From positions 3,549,001 to 3,613,000 of the forward strand of contig WHVY01000002.1 in assembly GCA_022266195.1 (NCBI GenBank): DNA of 64,000 nucleotides, given 5' to 3'. Position numbers and translations under genes: made by a program. The stretch comes from Tetranychus cinnabarinus (Eukaryota > Arthropoda > Arachnida > Trombidiformes > Tetranychidae). Shown here one piece after another: positions 1 to 11,188 of this stretch (position 1 is the first letter of the stretch; every line of letters starts with the position of its first letter). The notes under the pieces were generated by a model, which saw only the letters and a program-made list of their open reading frames with translations, was not told where the DNA came from and made no database searches.

Positions 1-2334
1 ATAAGAAAGGAGTCTTAAATGATTATTTTCACCAAATACTTGAGGAAAGCCGATAATTCAGACGAGCAAATTTAATACAATTAATTAATTGTAATTGGTG
101 TCGCTCTTCAATTGATGAACATGATATTACAATGTAACAAGTCTGGGCAGTCAATCGTTGCAGTTGACTGAATATTTTCTCGATTCTTGAAATGATCGAA
201 GCCAGTTCTTCATCGACTAGTGGCAATGCTCACACAGATCAGAAAATCAAGTTATGCTGATCGCAGAACGAAGTCAATCTTGCCATTGAGCAAAAGGCCG
301 AAATATTGGGCTTATAATTGCCTTCAATTCTGGTCATTTAAAATTCCTATTCAACACGAACCTTTCAAATGTTTTGATCAACCTTCGCATCGACCAGCTT
401 TGACAGCAATAGCATTATGCTTGTAACTGTTCAAAAGAAGTGATCTCTACAATTCTTGAAACTCGCTTTTGAAAATGCATCAATAAATGAAAATCGATTG
501 GTATTGACATCCAAATTGAATCCAAATTGATTTTCTTTGTTTAGCTTCGAAATCCGATAAAATTACTGCCAAAAACTGAATTCATCCAGAAAAATCAACT
601 TTCATTTTTGTTCCAAAACTCACTTGTCAGTCAAAACGAAACGAACCTTAAACCGCCAAAATCGAATCTGAACTTCCCTTCAAAACTTTTCGCATTTAAA
701 TAACTCATATTAACTCCGTCAACAAATTCCTCAGTCAACTTGTTACGATTTAAAAACCAAACAGCAATTTGATTAGATAATCTTAGAATCCTGAACAATC
801 TAAGTCTTGTTTACATAATCCTGACTTTTTAATTTACCAGAAACGTCTCCCAATCCAGCTGAACATCAATCTAATCCAAGATTAAAAAGATGAAAAATTA
901 TACAATTTGATTTCTTATTCAACTGTTGATCAGAAATGGTCATTTTTAAATAACTTAGCTTCGACTTTTGAAATGTTTATTCAATAATTAATCGATCAAC
1001 TGACCAACTTAGCATTAATCCTGAAAATCCTGACAATTTTGGGTCAATCAGACTTTTTCCTTCAACATTATTCAATATGGAATATAAATTTGTTAATTTT
1101 GGCCAACATTAAACTTCTGTTGACGACATTCAACTGTTGTCATCAACTGATCACTTGATTAATTCACAATTATTCTTGACGTTCCACTGACATCAATAAT
1201 GATTATTGCGGTAATTATTTAAAACACAAAAAAACTGAAACTTAATTGCATACGAATTATATTTCAACGAGAAAAAGGCAGAAAAGTTGCACTAAAAAGT
1301 TATATTGACAGATGTTTTCACTTAACATTTAATACGATTGTTTATTGACTCAATAAAAGCAGTTATCATTATTACCTATTTAACTTTATTGTCAATAATT
1401 AAAAACTGATTGATGAATTGACTTCCAATTGTGACTTTTGTAAACTTTTGTCATCTTCAGATGAGAAACAAAATGCTCTGTTTTTTTGGCTCAACATTTC
1501 CATTAATTTCAACCAATTTGTAGGTTTGCTGGAGCATAAAAAGCGCCGAAACCAACAAGAATTGTTTCTAATCAGCAATCAAAGTTAATCATGAATCAAC
1601 AATTAAATTAAAGTAAAAAGAACAAGTTTAAAAGTTTCATTTTCTTGGATCAATTGAAATTGAAATGATTCAGTAAATGCAAATGTATCAGCTTTACCCT
1701 TCAATAAGCACTTTTGTGAACTTTTAACCGATTGATTTGGGTTCCATTAATAGACATTTTTAATTCAATAACACTGATTAAGATGGAAACATGATCATGT
1801 TTTACATTTGAAAGGCCGCAATGCGGTTAAAAAATGGTTTGATAAAAAAAGTTAAATTGATTAGGGACAGAAGATGAAGGAAGATGAAGGATGCTGAAAA
1901 AAAGAGAAGACAAAAAGGCAAATCTTCTCAAGTGTAGAGATGAAGATTGAAGGTAAAAATTTGCAAGGTTAGGCTTATTAGAAAATTGAATTCCGAAATG
2001 ATCCCGAGTCAGGCGATATTAATTAACAAGGAAAAAAGAAGCTAAAACAAGATTCAAATTAAATCCATGATGAAGCATCCAACATGGCTCATCATCCAGC
2101 TCATCTTTAACCTCAACTTGATTCATTTCTAATTTCAAAAGAAAATCATCTTCAGAAGAGAAAAAAAAGAGAAAAAATTCTCTTCCATTTCAACCCTTCT
2201 CACTCTTCTCCATCTTTAACAAGCCTTTTCACCATCAACAGTCAACCCTTTATCCTCATCATATCCATTAAAACTTTGCTCATCTTTTCTCGGAAAGAAT
2301 TTTTTTCTCGCTTCTCTCTTTTTTCTTCCTCTTT

Positions 2335-2359
2335 ACCACAAATTTGACAAATTTGTGGT
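2335..2359. repeat. Perfect 12-bp palindrome with Runt-type half sites
   Basis: ACCACAAATTTG is followed by one base (A, 2347) and its exact reverse complement. Each arm ends in ACCACA/TGTGGT, the core bound by Runt/RUNX proteins (consensus TGTGGT). Perfect symmetry over 24 bases is seen directly; the protein-binding reading is inference. A related palindrome occurs at 36193-36210. Confidence 0.5.
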
Positions 2360-5300
2360 TCCTTTCAAGATAAACAAGGTCCACCTCCCCTAACCACCTC
2401 CTGATGCCACCCACTCTCCATGATAACCAGCTGAACTAATTTGATTAAAAGGTAACTGTTAATTTGACTTCCTTTTTCATTTTAACCCAAACCTTGTTTA
2501 CCTTGTTATTGGTAAATGCAATTGTCTTTTGCTTTTTGCTTGTCATTCATTTAATCAATTGTTTTATGCATTATGTTATCAACTTGTTTGAACAATTATT
2601 TTAATTTTCATTTCAATTCCTTTATTCAGGATTCGTTAATCATTATTCAATTGGAAACTTATTAGACAATCAATAAGTGCACATTAATTAACTGTTAAAT
2701 GGTCTTCGCTTTAAAACAAAACAATTAAAGGCTGTTAATCGTTAATCATTAATTCATCATTTTTACCTTTTCTTAAATAATTTTACATTTAGAATAACTT
2801 TTTTTTGTCTCTTCTCGATTGCTTTTTGCTTTTACTGTTGTTGTTGGACTAATCAATATTGAGCTTATAAAATGGAATGGATCGGTTGAAATTAATATTT
2901 TTGGATATTTAATGATGACAATTATTAAATTATGAAAACCACGCAACTTTCAACAAAAAGTTCATTAAGAAATGAGCAAACACCATTAGAATAATTAAGA
3001 TTGTGTTGAAAAAACTAAATGATAAGTTAATTTTATGAAAAGAAAAGGTTGAATAATTAAATTAAAAATGATTATCGATCAAATTGATTAACTACTCAAT
3101 TATCATCCAATGTATATCAAAATCAACATTTCGCGAATCAAAACTATTCTTGGATCTGGAAAATTCAAGTGATCAGATCTTTCATGTTGATATTTGGTGC
3201 ATTAAAAATCAATTTTTGGTCTTTTCTTCAGATTTTTCTTTGTATTCCAATTTCAAGATCAAAATTGCCAAAATCGTTGAAATGGTTTCAGTTTTGCAAA
3301 AAGATTTCTTAAAGATTATAGCGAAATGGTCGGATAGAACCATGATTTATACCGAGAATATTGACCATTGATCAACCTTCCAATTTGCTTATTTGGACAA
3401 TAACTAAAGAGTTGAAATTCGAGTTAAATTCTGAGGTTCATGTTTTCACGGCGTTGAATGTTTCCACAAAATTCACCAATAGTCACCAAAATTGTTTTGA
3501 AAGATTTACTTGCACAGCATTTGTCAGACTTGTCGATCAAACTTCTGATTTCTTTCAACTTTCTGAGTCGATTTCTGATAAAAGCCGATCCTTAAGGTCA
3601 GTACGATAAAGAGATTCAACTTGTGGTTACTAATTTCCAAGTCCAAAGCATTCAATTTCAATTGAAGAATGTATTGCTTTGCTAAAATATTTCAACAAAA
3701 ATCAAAATTAAGACTCATTCGTTCCTGATCGTGAATAGGATTTTATTGAAACTTTTGATATTTGTGTTTTCAGATATTTTAGCAATATCTGCTATTCATG
3801 GTATCGATCCAAGTTTATCAATGATTAAAAGAGAAAATTTAAAATTGTATTAAATTTCATTTACATGAGCATTGAGCTGCCCTAGTGACTAAACGAGGTT
3901 CAACCCGCAGAGTCAAATTACAATGTTGATTGTTTCATTTCAATTGTTGCAAGTCCTACAAACCATTGATCAGTTGAAAGGAAAGTGCAAAGCAAACAAT
4001 TGAAATTGAATTTACATCAACCTCTTGATTACCAGCAAGCAAATGAAAAAATTGTTGATTCATTATTGTTCAACTTTCCTTTTTAATTACCTTTCCGTTT
4101 TTTGTCTTCATTCAGTTGAAACTTTTTTTGTTTCACCACATTTTCACATTTGCATTATTATCAACAAAATTTATTTATTTTTTTCACATTTTCCTCTTTT
4201 TCACATCATAATTGATATAATTGACAGAAAACACATTTACAGAAATGAAAAAGATGCAAAGGAAAGGCAAAAAAAGTGAAACAAAGTCAAAAAAGTGCAA
4301 TGCAAATGAGAGAAGCAAAAAAATCTGGTAAATGAAGACAGAATGATGACGATGAAAAGGTTAACCATGATCAATTTGAAATTTTGATTTGAATTAAAAT
4401 GGCAAGAAACAACTCTGTAAATTGAGTGATAAAAGAATTGAAATAAAGCTCAATCAAATTGAACAGGGAATCGCATTTGCATTGAAAAACATAAATATTT
4501 TGTCAGAGGTTTGAGCAAACAGAGGAAAAAGAAGTTCCAAAAAAGAGAGAAAAAAAACTTTTCAAAATGAGGTTTTTTGTTCAATTTTTTTGAATAAAAT
4601 GAATGATGAAAGGTGAGAGAGTAATGATAATTTGCAAACAAAAGGAGCAACAAAAAGTCATAAATGATATAATATAACATAATGATAAACTTGAGCTAAT
4701 TTAAATTGCATTAAATTTTTTCTCTCTGTTCATCATTTCCATTCTTTGCAGTTTCATCAACTTCAACTTTTTCCCTGAAAACTCTGTCAACCACAGAAAA
4801 TGTGGAATCACATTGAAAAATGTGAAAAAGATGTTAGTGTTTTTCAAAAAAAACGATGCATCTGTTTTTGCTGTAAAGTAGAGGAAAAACTTGTTGATGA
4901 TTTTCATCATTTTGTTGCATTTTTTACGACAAATTGAATCATTTTTGTTGAGTCGGTAAACTTGGAATCAGATGAATTTACTTTATTTGTTGCCATTAAC
5001 TGATAAGTTTCAGATGAAAAAAAAGTAAAAACATTTTGTTTGTTGAATGATCATTTATCAAAATTGTATCGTTAATTACATTTTATGACAGTTTTCAGAC
5101 AAGCTGCAATTACAATTATATTGCAACTTCACTTTCAACTTTACATTCAGTGATTTACTTGCCAGTGACGGGAAAACGGTGCGAAAGCGACAACGCAATT
5201 TAAACATTGGGACATTGGATTCCAACAGGTTTGTTTTACTTTAATATTTGCTTAAATATCAATTTCGCCGCTCTTTACTCTTGTTGACCTTTTCCATGCA

Positions 5301-5576
5301 AAGAGGAGATTCAGTTTATTGCTTTTTCACCCAGAAAATCATCAAATTTGCAACATTTTTCATCTTTTCAAGTTTGCGCCTTTGCAGTTACAATTAGTTG
5401 ATTGAAAAACTCATTACATTGAATCATTAGTGAAGTAAAAAAAGAGACTCGAGAGTTGCAGGGAGAAGAATTAATAATAATTAGAAAGTTCATTTTCTCA
5501 GATATTTCACATTCCAATTAACATTAATGGAATCAACATTTTCAAACTTCACTTTGTTTTCATGAGAAAAATTTCG

Positions 5577-5762
5577 AAAAAATGGAGATTCGATTTTGTT
5601 CAAATTGTTGCGATTCTGTCAAAGATCATTTATTGCAATTGAATAACTTTGAAAACAAAATTTTCATTCAAACTTTTCTTTCCAAGAAAAGTTTATAAGG
5701 CAAAGAGAATCGAAAAAATCAGGATTCGATTTTTTGCAAATTGATTGTAATTGAATAACTTA
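5577..5762 (+). repeat. Diverged direct duplication, about 135-bp spacing
   Basis: Two similar blocks (about 5577-5652 and 5712-5762) share the order GAAAAAAT, GATTCGATTTT, CAAATTG and ATTGAATAACTT. They look like two decayed copies of one unit. No coding potential. Same style as the longer decayed arrays elsewhere in the window. Confidence 0.4.
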
Positions 5763-6630
5763 AATTGAGCAATTGGAATGAAAACAGGTGAAAAATGTCA
5801 CTTTTGTTAAAAGTTGATTTACAATGGAAAGTCAATCAAAGATCAATTTACTGAGCATTAAAATGTAACAAAAGTATTAAAACTGTAACTAGAGAAAGCA
5901 GTTAATATCGACCTTTTAATGAGTAAAAACTGTAATTACAATGAAAATGTAAAAACTAATCACTTGGTTAATCCTTGCAAGTGAAAAAAGGTAAACAATG
6001 AAAAAAAAGTTCATTGGAAAAAAAGAGTTAATCTTTGCGTAAAAAAGGTTGACAGTTTATTGAAACATGATTAGAGTTTTTTTTCATGAAAAGTAATTAT
6101 TAAAGTTTTTCACTATTTTTATATTCAATTTAGTCATTATCATTCTTCCTACTGATTAGTCAATCTGCAGTCTCTCTGTTGGTTAACAAAGTTACAATTA
6201 GTAAATCACCTGTGCGTTAAAGTACCAATTGATTGTGATTAATGAATTATAATTGTTGCTCAAAGTGACAAAAAACGGATCAACATTATTTGTTATCATT
6301 TTGTGTTTCATTAGTTTTTTGTTTCATCCAAAGGTTTACAAAAGTTTGTTCATTAATTTTTTTCCTGATTTTCCAGTGAAAAATGATTAACAATTAATTA
6401 TCATTTAAATATGGTTAAGTTGATTTGTATTTTTGGTCCTTTAAAGTCACTGGAAAGTTGAAGATTGACAAAAGTCGCTTTTTCCAGGCAATTCATCTTA
6501 AAATTAGTCCTCTCATCCTTAAAAGTTAATTTTTTAATTAATCCTCTTCGTAATTACCTGTAATCAACAACCATTCATAATCTTTAATGTTTAAAGGAAA
6601 TGTGAGTGAAACAAGATAAGAGGTAAAAAG

Positions 6631-6770
6631 TGCGGATGAAAGATGATGAAGATAGAGAGAGAAGGCAGGGAAAAGAATAAGAAGATAAAAAAGAGTTACT
6701 TTTCCCGATCATACATCTTGCTCTATTATTTATCATCTTTCATCTTTTTTTTCTCCTCATCTTCTTCCTC
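6631..6770. repeat. Imperfect purine/pyrimidine inverted repeat
   Basis: A purine-rich block (about 6631-6700, rich in GATGAAAGATGATGAAGA and GGGAAAAG) is followed by a pyrimidine-rich block (about 6703-6770) whose reverse complement contains GATGAAAGATGATAAATA and GGGAAAAG in a matching arrangement. A transcript could fold into an imperfect hairpin. Low-complexity composition raises the chance of coincidental pairing. Confidence 0.4.
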
Positions 6771-6889
6771 TCATGTTACGAGACTTTAAATTGATTAACA
6801 GCACATCATCATCAACGGATAACAAAACATTCCATCTTTTATTCTAATTAATCTTGAATATTAAAATCTTTTGACAATCAAAATTTCAC

Positions 6890-7620
6890 TTTTTCTCTTT
6901 CAAATTTCTCGCTTCTTTAAAGCTAAAGAAGTCGACTTTTCAAACTCGAAATTTATTCTCAATTCCTTTAAATGTTCATCCCTTTAGAACTGAAGAAACT
7001 CGAATTTGTGTTTCACTCGAAATCTTCTATCGACAGTCAAATATCCCTTGTTCTCCTTTCAACTTTTATCTTCTTTAAAACGCGAAATTTGTTGTAGGTT
7101 CATTGAGATCAATTTGAAATTGTACATCAAAAAACAATCAAATTTTTCTCCTTCGATTCTTCTCTTCTTTAAAGCTCGCAAGTCGACTTTGGAACCTCGA
7201 AATTTGTTCGTTAGATTTTTCATCTTTTTAAATCCGGGAAATTCGACTTTTGGAGCTCGAAGGTGCGAGTCTAGTGGTTCGAATTAAATCTTCCATCGAT
7301 AATCAAAATTTCGCTTATTCTCCTTTCAACTTGTCTCTGCTTGAAACTCAGAAACTTTTGAAACTCGAAATTTATTCGGGATTTCTTTAAATTTTTTCAT
7401 TTCTTTTAGAGCTGAGAAACTCTTCTTTACAAGCTCGAAGTTGCGATCAACTTTTCCATTGAGAATTGAAATTTATAATAGTTTTCCGATTTTAAATTTT
7501 GAAAATTCGAAATTTACCCTGAATTCCTTAGGATGAACTTGAATTTTTTCTTCCCTTGGAAATTAAAAAAGTAAACTTTTAAACTCGAAATTGCGATTAA
7601 AATTTCCCATTGACAATTGA
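6890..7620 (+). repeat. Decayed tandem array, ~70-bp period, CTCGAAATTT motif
   Basis: The motif (A)CTCGAAATTT or a close variant recurs near 6945, 6999, 7016, 7081, 7196, 7256, 7363, 7434, 7505 and 7583. Most spacings are about 60-75 bases or roughly 110. Companion motifs (TTCTTTAAAGCT, AAGTCGACTTT, TTCTCCTTTCAACTT) recur in the same relative order. This is the pattern of an old tandem repeat that has diverged. It is not coding: every frame is broken repeatedly. Confidence 0.6.
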
Positions 7621-8530
7621 TTGACACTTGGAAGTGAATATTTCGCGATTGTGAAGCGATTTGAATAACTTTAGTTTTTTTTTGTGTCTGGTTTTTTTTG
7701 CTCAACCAATTTCAATTTAAGGCTTGAGATGAATGATGAAGGGAAGACAAAGGGTGAAGATTGAAAAAAATTAGTGAACAAAATTGGTGAATCTTAAGGA
7801 TAGAGTCATGGAACCATGTAGGTTCAGTAATGACTCTCAAATTAATTATCAAGGCTTAATAATTAGAAAATTTTTTGCCCTTCTTTATGCTGAAAACTAC
7901 TTGAAAGAGTGAACAAGATAAAATTATATAACAACAACAATAACGATCGATTCCTCATCCTCTTGGTAAAACTTTTTCATCCAGAAAATAATATAATCAA
8001 ACATGAGAAACACCGAAAGATACAAAGAGAAGAAGAAGAAAAGTGAAAAAATGCATTTTATCATCAAATATGGGTTATGCATCATCATCCTTCTCATCAT
8101 TATCGCCATTAATTTCAAAGTAAAGCTCATTTTAAACATTGTCTCATCAGGCGATCTGATCGGTTGACAATTGAATTCAATTGAAAGGTGCGCTCACCTT
8201 TAGACAACAAAAAAAAGAGAAATGAAAAAATGTGAAAATATATTATAATCTGCTTCTCTTCAGGCTTCTTCAATTTTGCTTCATCAATCGGAATGAACCT
8301 GGAAGCTACGTTAATTTAGGATCAAACTCTTTTTCTAATTACAATTTTTATCAGCCAAAAGTTCCAACTCATATGATGTAACTGAATTTTTTTTCGCTTC
8401 TTTTTCTCTTTCTCTCTCTCCATGATAATCCTCATTTATAGTGAAATTTTTTTTCTATTTTTTCTATTTCTTTCTGGAAATTTGAGAAGCCTATAAAAAA
8501 GTGAATAGTTTCATTCTCCCGAAGCATTAT

Positions 8531-8578
8531 TCAGTAACATTCAGCAAAATTCATCAGCATTCAGTAGCATTCAGAATG
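8531..8578 (+). repeat. Five exact-length 10-bp tandem repeats (TCAGNANCAT)
   Basis: Five consecutive units of exactly 10 bases: TCAGTAACAT, TCAGCAAAAT, TCATCAGCAT, TCAGTAGCAT and TCAGAATGCA. The period equals about one helical turn, so each unit faces the same side of the helix. A TATAAAAAAG lies upstream at 8492, but it is about 41 bases from the first TCAGT, longer than the usual ~30-base TATA-to-initiator distance. Confidence 0.6.
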
Positions 8579-8579
8579 C

Positions 8580-9800
8580 AAACGCATCTCACCTCGTTCT
8601 CACTTTCATGAAACTGAAAAAAAACACTGAATAGAAGAGAACGAAAAAGAAGACTTTTCGATAAATAGAATGGAGAAACAAGAGGAAAAAAATGAGTGAG
8701 AATTCAGGGAGACTTGAGGGTTACTCGAATGATGAGCATGAAGAAGGAGTCAAATGATGAAAATGTTTTGTCTCCTCCTTGAAGCAATATAATGGAAAGA
8801 AGAGGAAAAAGATGAAAAAAAGCAAAGTTATTCAAAATGGATTCACAAATTCAGAATTATCTTCCCAAATTACATGCAATTAGTAATTTGATGAAAACTT
8901 TTAATTATCATTTTGGATGAGATGAACAAAAAAGGGACAACAAAAAGTCGAAAGACAAGAAAGGTTGATATATTGGGATTGCGAATCTCATTTACGTGAG
9001 AAGAGAAGAAGAGAAGAAAAAAAACGAAAAAAACGAATAAAAAGTTTGACAGAAATGTTTCAAGTTTTGCCGAGTCAGAGACAATCAGATGAAGATAAAG
9101 ATGAAAATGAAGAGAAGCACAAAAACTGGCAAATTCATGCACGTTTACATTGAAATTGTGGTGACATGACTCCAAGCAAACTCAATTTGAAATGAAATTT
9201 TTTCAGTTAATTCAGGAAAAGTTTACCTTTTTTGCAACATTTCATCTTCACTCATCATCATCACATCTCTTAATCCAAAACTTTTCGACATTATTCTTTT
9301 TCTACTTTTTATGTTCGTTTTTTTTATTCGCAACATTTTCCAGCGACATTTATTTCTCTTCATCAAATTTAATTGTAAACTTTTTTTTATTCAAATTCAA
9401 TTCATGCAAACGATTGATGAAGGAAAAGGATGAGGAACAATATTTATCTATAAAACAATTATCGAAACTTTTATTCAACATTTGGCCAGTTTTTTTCTTC
9501 TCTTCATTTTTTTTCTTCCTGCTAATTCAACACATAATACGCCATTTGCCTGGAGCCTTTCAATGGGCTTAGAAGGGTTAAGGCAAGGGAAAGATAAGCA
9601 ATTGAATGCAATTAAACAACTTTTATTAAACTTTTTTTTTCGATTCTCTTTATTCTCATCTTTTTTGTCGCATCTTTTGTGTTTCAAAAGTTTGACAAAA
9701 AAAATCATTTGCAAGAATCTTTTGTTTATTTTGAGCAGTTTTTTGCTTTCCTGGTTATCTCAAGAGTTGAATTATGCAAAATTTAACGAGATTAATCAAA
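8580..9800. other. Purine-rich then pyrimidine-rich strand-bias switch
   Basis: The + strand is strongly purine-rich from about 8610 to 9110 (AAAGA, GAAGA, GATGA words) and then strongly pyrimidine-rich from about 9200 to 9790 (TTTTTC, TTCTTT words). Long open frames appear on both strands here (for example 8870-9175 -, 9192-9572 + and 9482-9811 +), but they are by-products of this bias: Phe/Leu/Ser repeats on one strand, Lys/Arg/Glu on the other. No gene is supported. Confidence 0.5.
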
Positions 9801-10520
9801 GTAAACATTAATCTTGAATTTTTTTTCACTCAACGGTCATGATAATCTTGCTATCAGCTTCAATTGTCTGCGCTATTTGGGTCAAGTTTGTCTTTTGATT
9901 AGATTAGTTTTAATTTTTCTCAACTTCTAATTACAAAGTGATACAAAGTAATGGAAATGATTAACGTCATTTGATGAACACAATTTGCGATAAACAGGTA
10001 AAAACTGATGAATGTTGATATTGATTGGTTGTGAAAATAAATTGCCGACTGTCAAGTTATTAATACCAATGAAGGATAAGGTAGAAAAGTAGAAACAAAA
10101 GTAAATCAATTGAAATGAGGCAAAAACGTAAAGAAAAAGGTTAAACTTGATTAAACAATTATTAAGGTGTCAACAACAATTAAGTGATTTTCCTTGTTAA
10201 CCGTAATCACACTGTAAACAGTAAATCGTCTTAAATGATTAATTGATTGAAAGATGCGATTGATTATAAAAGATGGAAAATGCAAATAAACATTTTTCTC
10301 AATGATATTCATACAAGCAAATATAATCAAATTACCTGTTAACATCAAGCAAAAAGGTTGATTCAATTGTAGATTAAATCAGTTGCGAAATGAAAAAGAA
10401 ATGAAAATTTTTCTCAAAAAAAGTTCTGTTTATAGGTTTACCAAGCTGAATGCTGAAAAAAGGCTGAAATGAAACGTAAAAAGTGAAAAGTTGAATTTCA
10501 AGTCTATCAGATTGAAGGCT

Positions 10521-10539
10521 CAATAGATGACGCTAGTGG
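10521..10539 (+). promoter_or_regulatory. CAATAGATG-NN-GCTAGTGG motif, copy 1
   Basis: This 19-base motif agrees at 17 positions with a second copy at 15503-15521, just upstream of the candidate promoter. Both differ only at the two central bases (AC versus GT). Words of the AGATGG/CTAGTGG type resemble the core recognised by the insulator protein CTCF, but the match here is partial. Seen directly: the repeated motif. Inference: a regulatory role. Confidence 0.3.
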
Positions 10540-10968
10540 ATGGAAGATGAGAAAAGATGAAAAGAAAGAGATTTATCATCATTCTTGCCTTTATCTCGAC
10601 TCCCTCTCTTTAAGATTGGATGAGGAATCGCTAAAAGAGGGGAAAAGTTTCTAATTAAATTTGGTCGGAGCAACGCTAAATTAATATTTTAAGAGCTCCT
10701 CATCACTCCCTTTTTTGCCTGCTCAACCCTCCCACTTTGCTCTTCATCTTTTTCATCTTCTCCCTCTCTCTCTCTCTCTCATTACAACTCCACTTGAATC
10801 AAAATTTAATTGAAGTCTAATAACTTGCTAGGCTTTAATCGTTAACCCGTATAAGTCCATTGACAACGGCAGAAGTAAATGTTGAAAAACCAAAAACCCG
10901 CAGAAACTAATCTTCATTAAACATCTTTTCATCTTTAGTATTATCGACTCTGATTGTTATTCAACTTT

Positions 10969-11188
10969 TCAGTTTACAGTGAATCGCGATTTACTTTAAG
11001 GTGATCGTCTTTTTCCCAGTTTTCAACTCTTCTCACCTTTAATTGTTCAATATTTCAAATTGTTTCCACACTTCTTAAACAATCTCACTCAATATCTCAC
11101 ATTTCCTGTCTTGATCTCTCACTCACTCACTCACTCTCGACGTTTCCCACTCAACTCACTCAATTGGCTCACAATCTGTTTCTCACTG
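10969..11188 (+). promoter_or_regulatory. Possible alternative initiator and non-coding first exon
   Basis: An arthropod-type initiator, TCAGTT, lies at 10969-10974. About 215 bases downstream is a good splice donor (CACTG then GTGAGTG, exon end at 11188). The intervening sequence is relatively CA/CT-rich and less AT-biased than its surroundings. A transcript starting here could splice to an acceptor such as the polypyrimidine-TTTTTAG ending at 15785, upstream of the ATG exon. No TATA box is seen and the link to the gene is purely positional. Confidence 0.2.

Larger units (their letters stand above)
1..8460. other. Upstream intergenic DNA, no gene seen
   Basis: AT-rich DNA in which I find no convincing exon on either strand. 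Open frames here (for example 3084-3609 +, 4450-4680 -, 7006-7287 +) are short, biased towards Phe/Ser/Lys/Asn and no longer than expected by chance at this base composition; none has a recognisable domain. The stretch does contain small palindromes, a purine/pyrimidine inverted repeat and a decayed tandem array, listed separately. A tRNA-like GGTTCAACCC box near 3896 lacks a matching A box and cloverleaf. Confidence 0.6.

Noticed and set aside
3084..3609. Two adjacent + frames (95 and 82 codons) that might be one interrupted gene
   Set aside because: The second has a non-ATG start, neither has a domain, and no splice sites join them convincingly.
3870..3920. tRNA-like B box (GGTTCAACCC) with a possible A box just upstream
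   Set aside because: The two boxes are only about 15 bases apart, the T-arm does not pair and no acceptor stem can be drawn.
8492..8535. TATA box plus TCAGT initiator as a core promoter
   Set aside because: The spacing is about 41 bases instead of about 30 and there is no gene or donor site directly downstream; kept only as a repeat observation.
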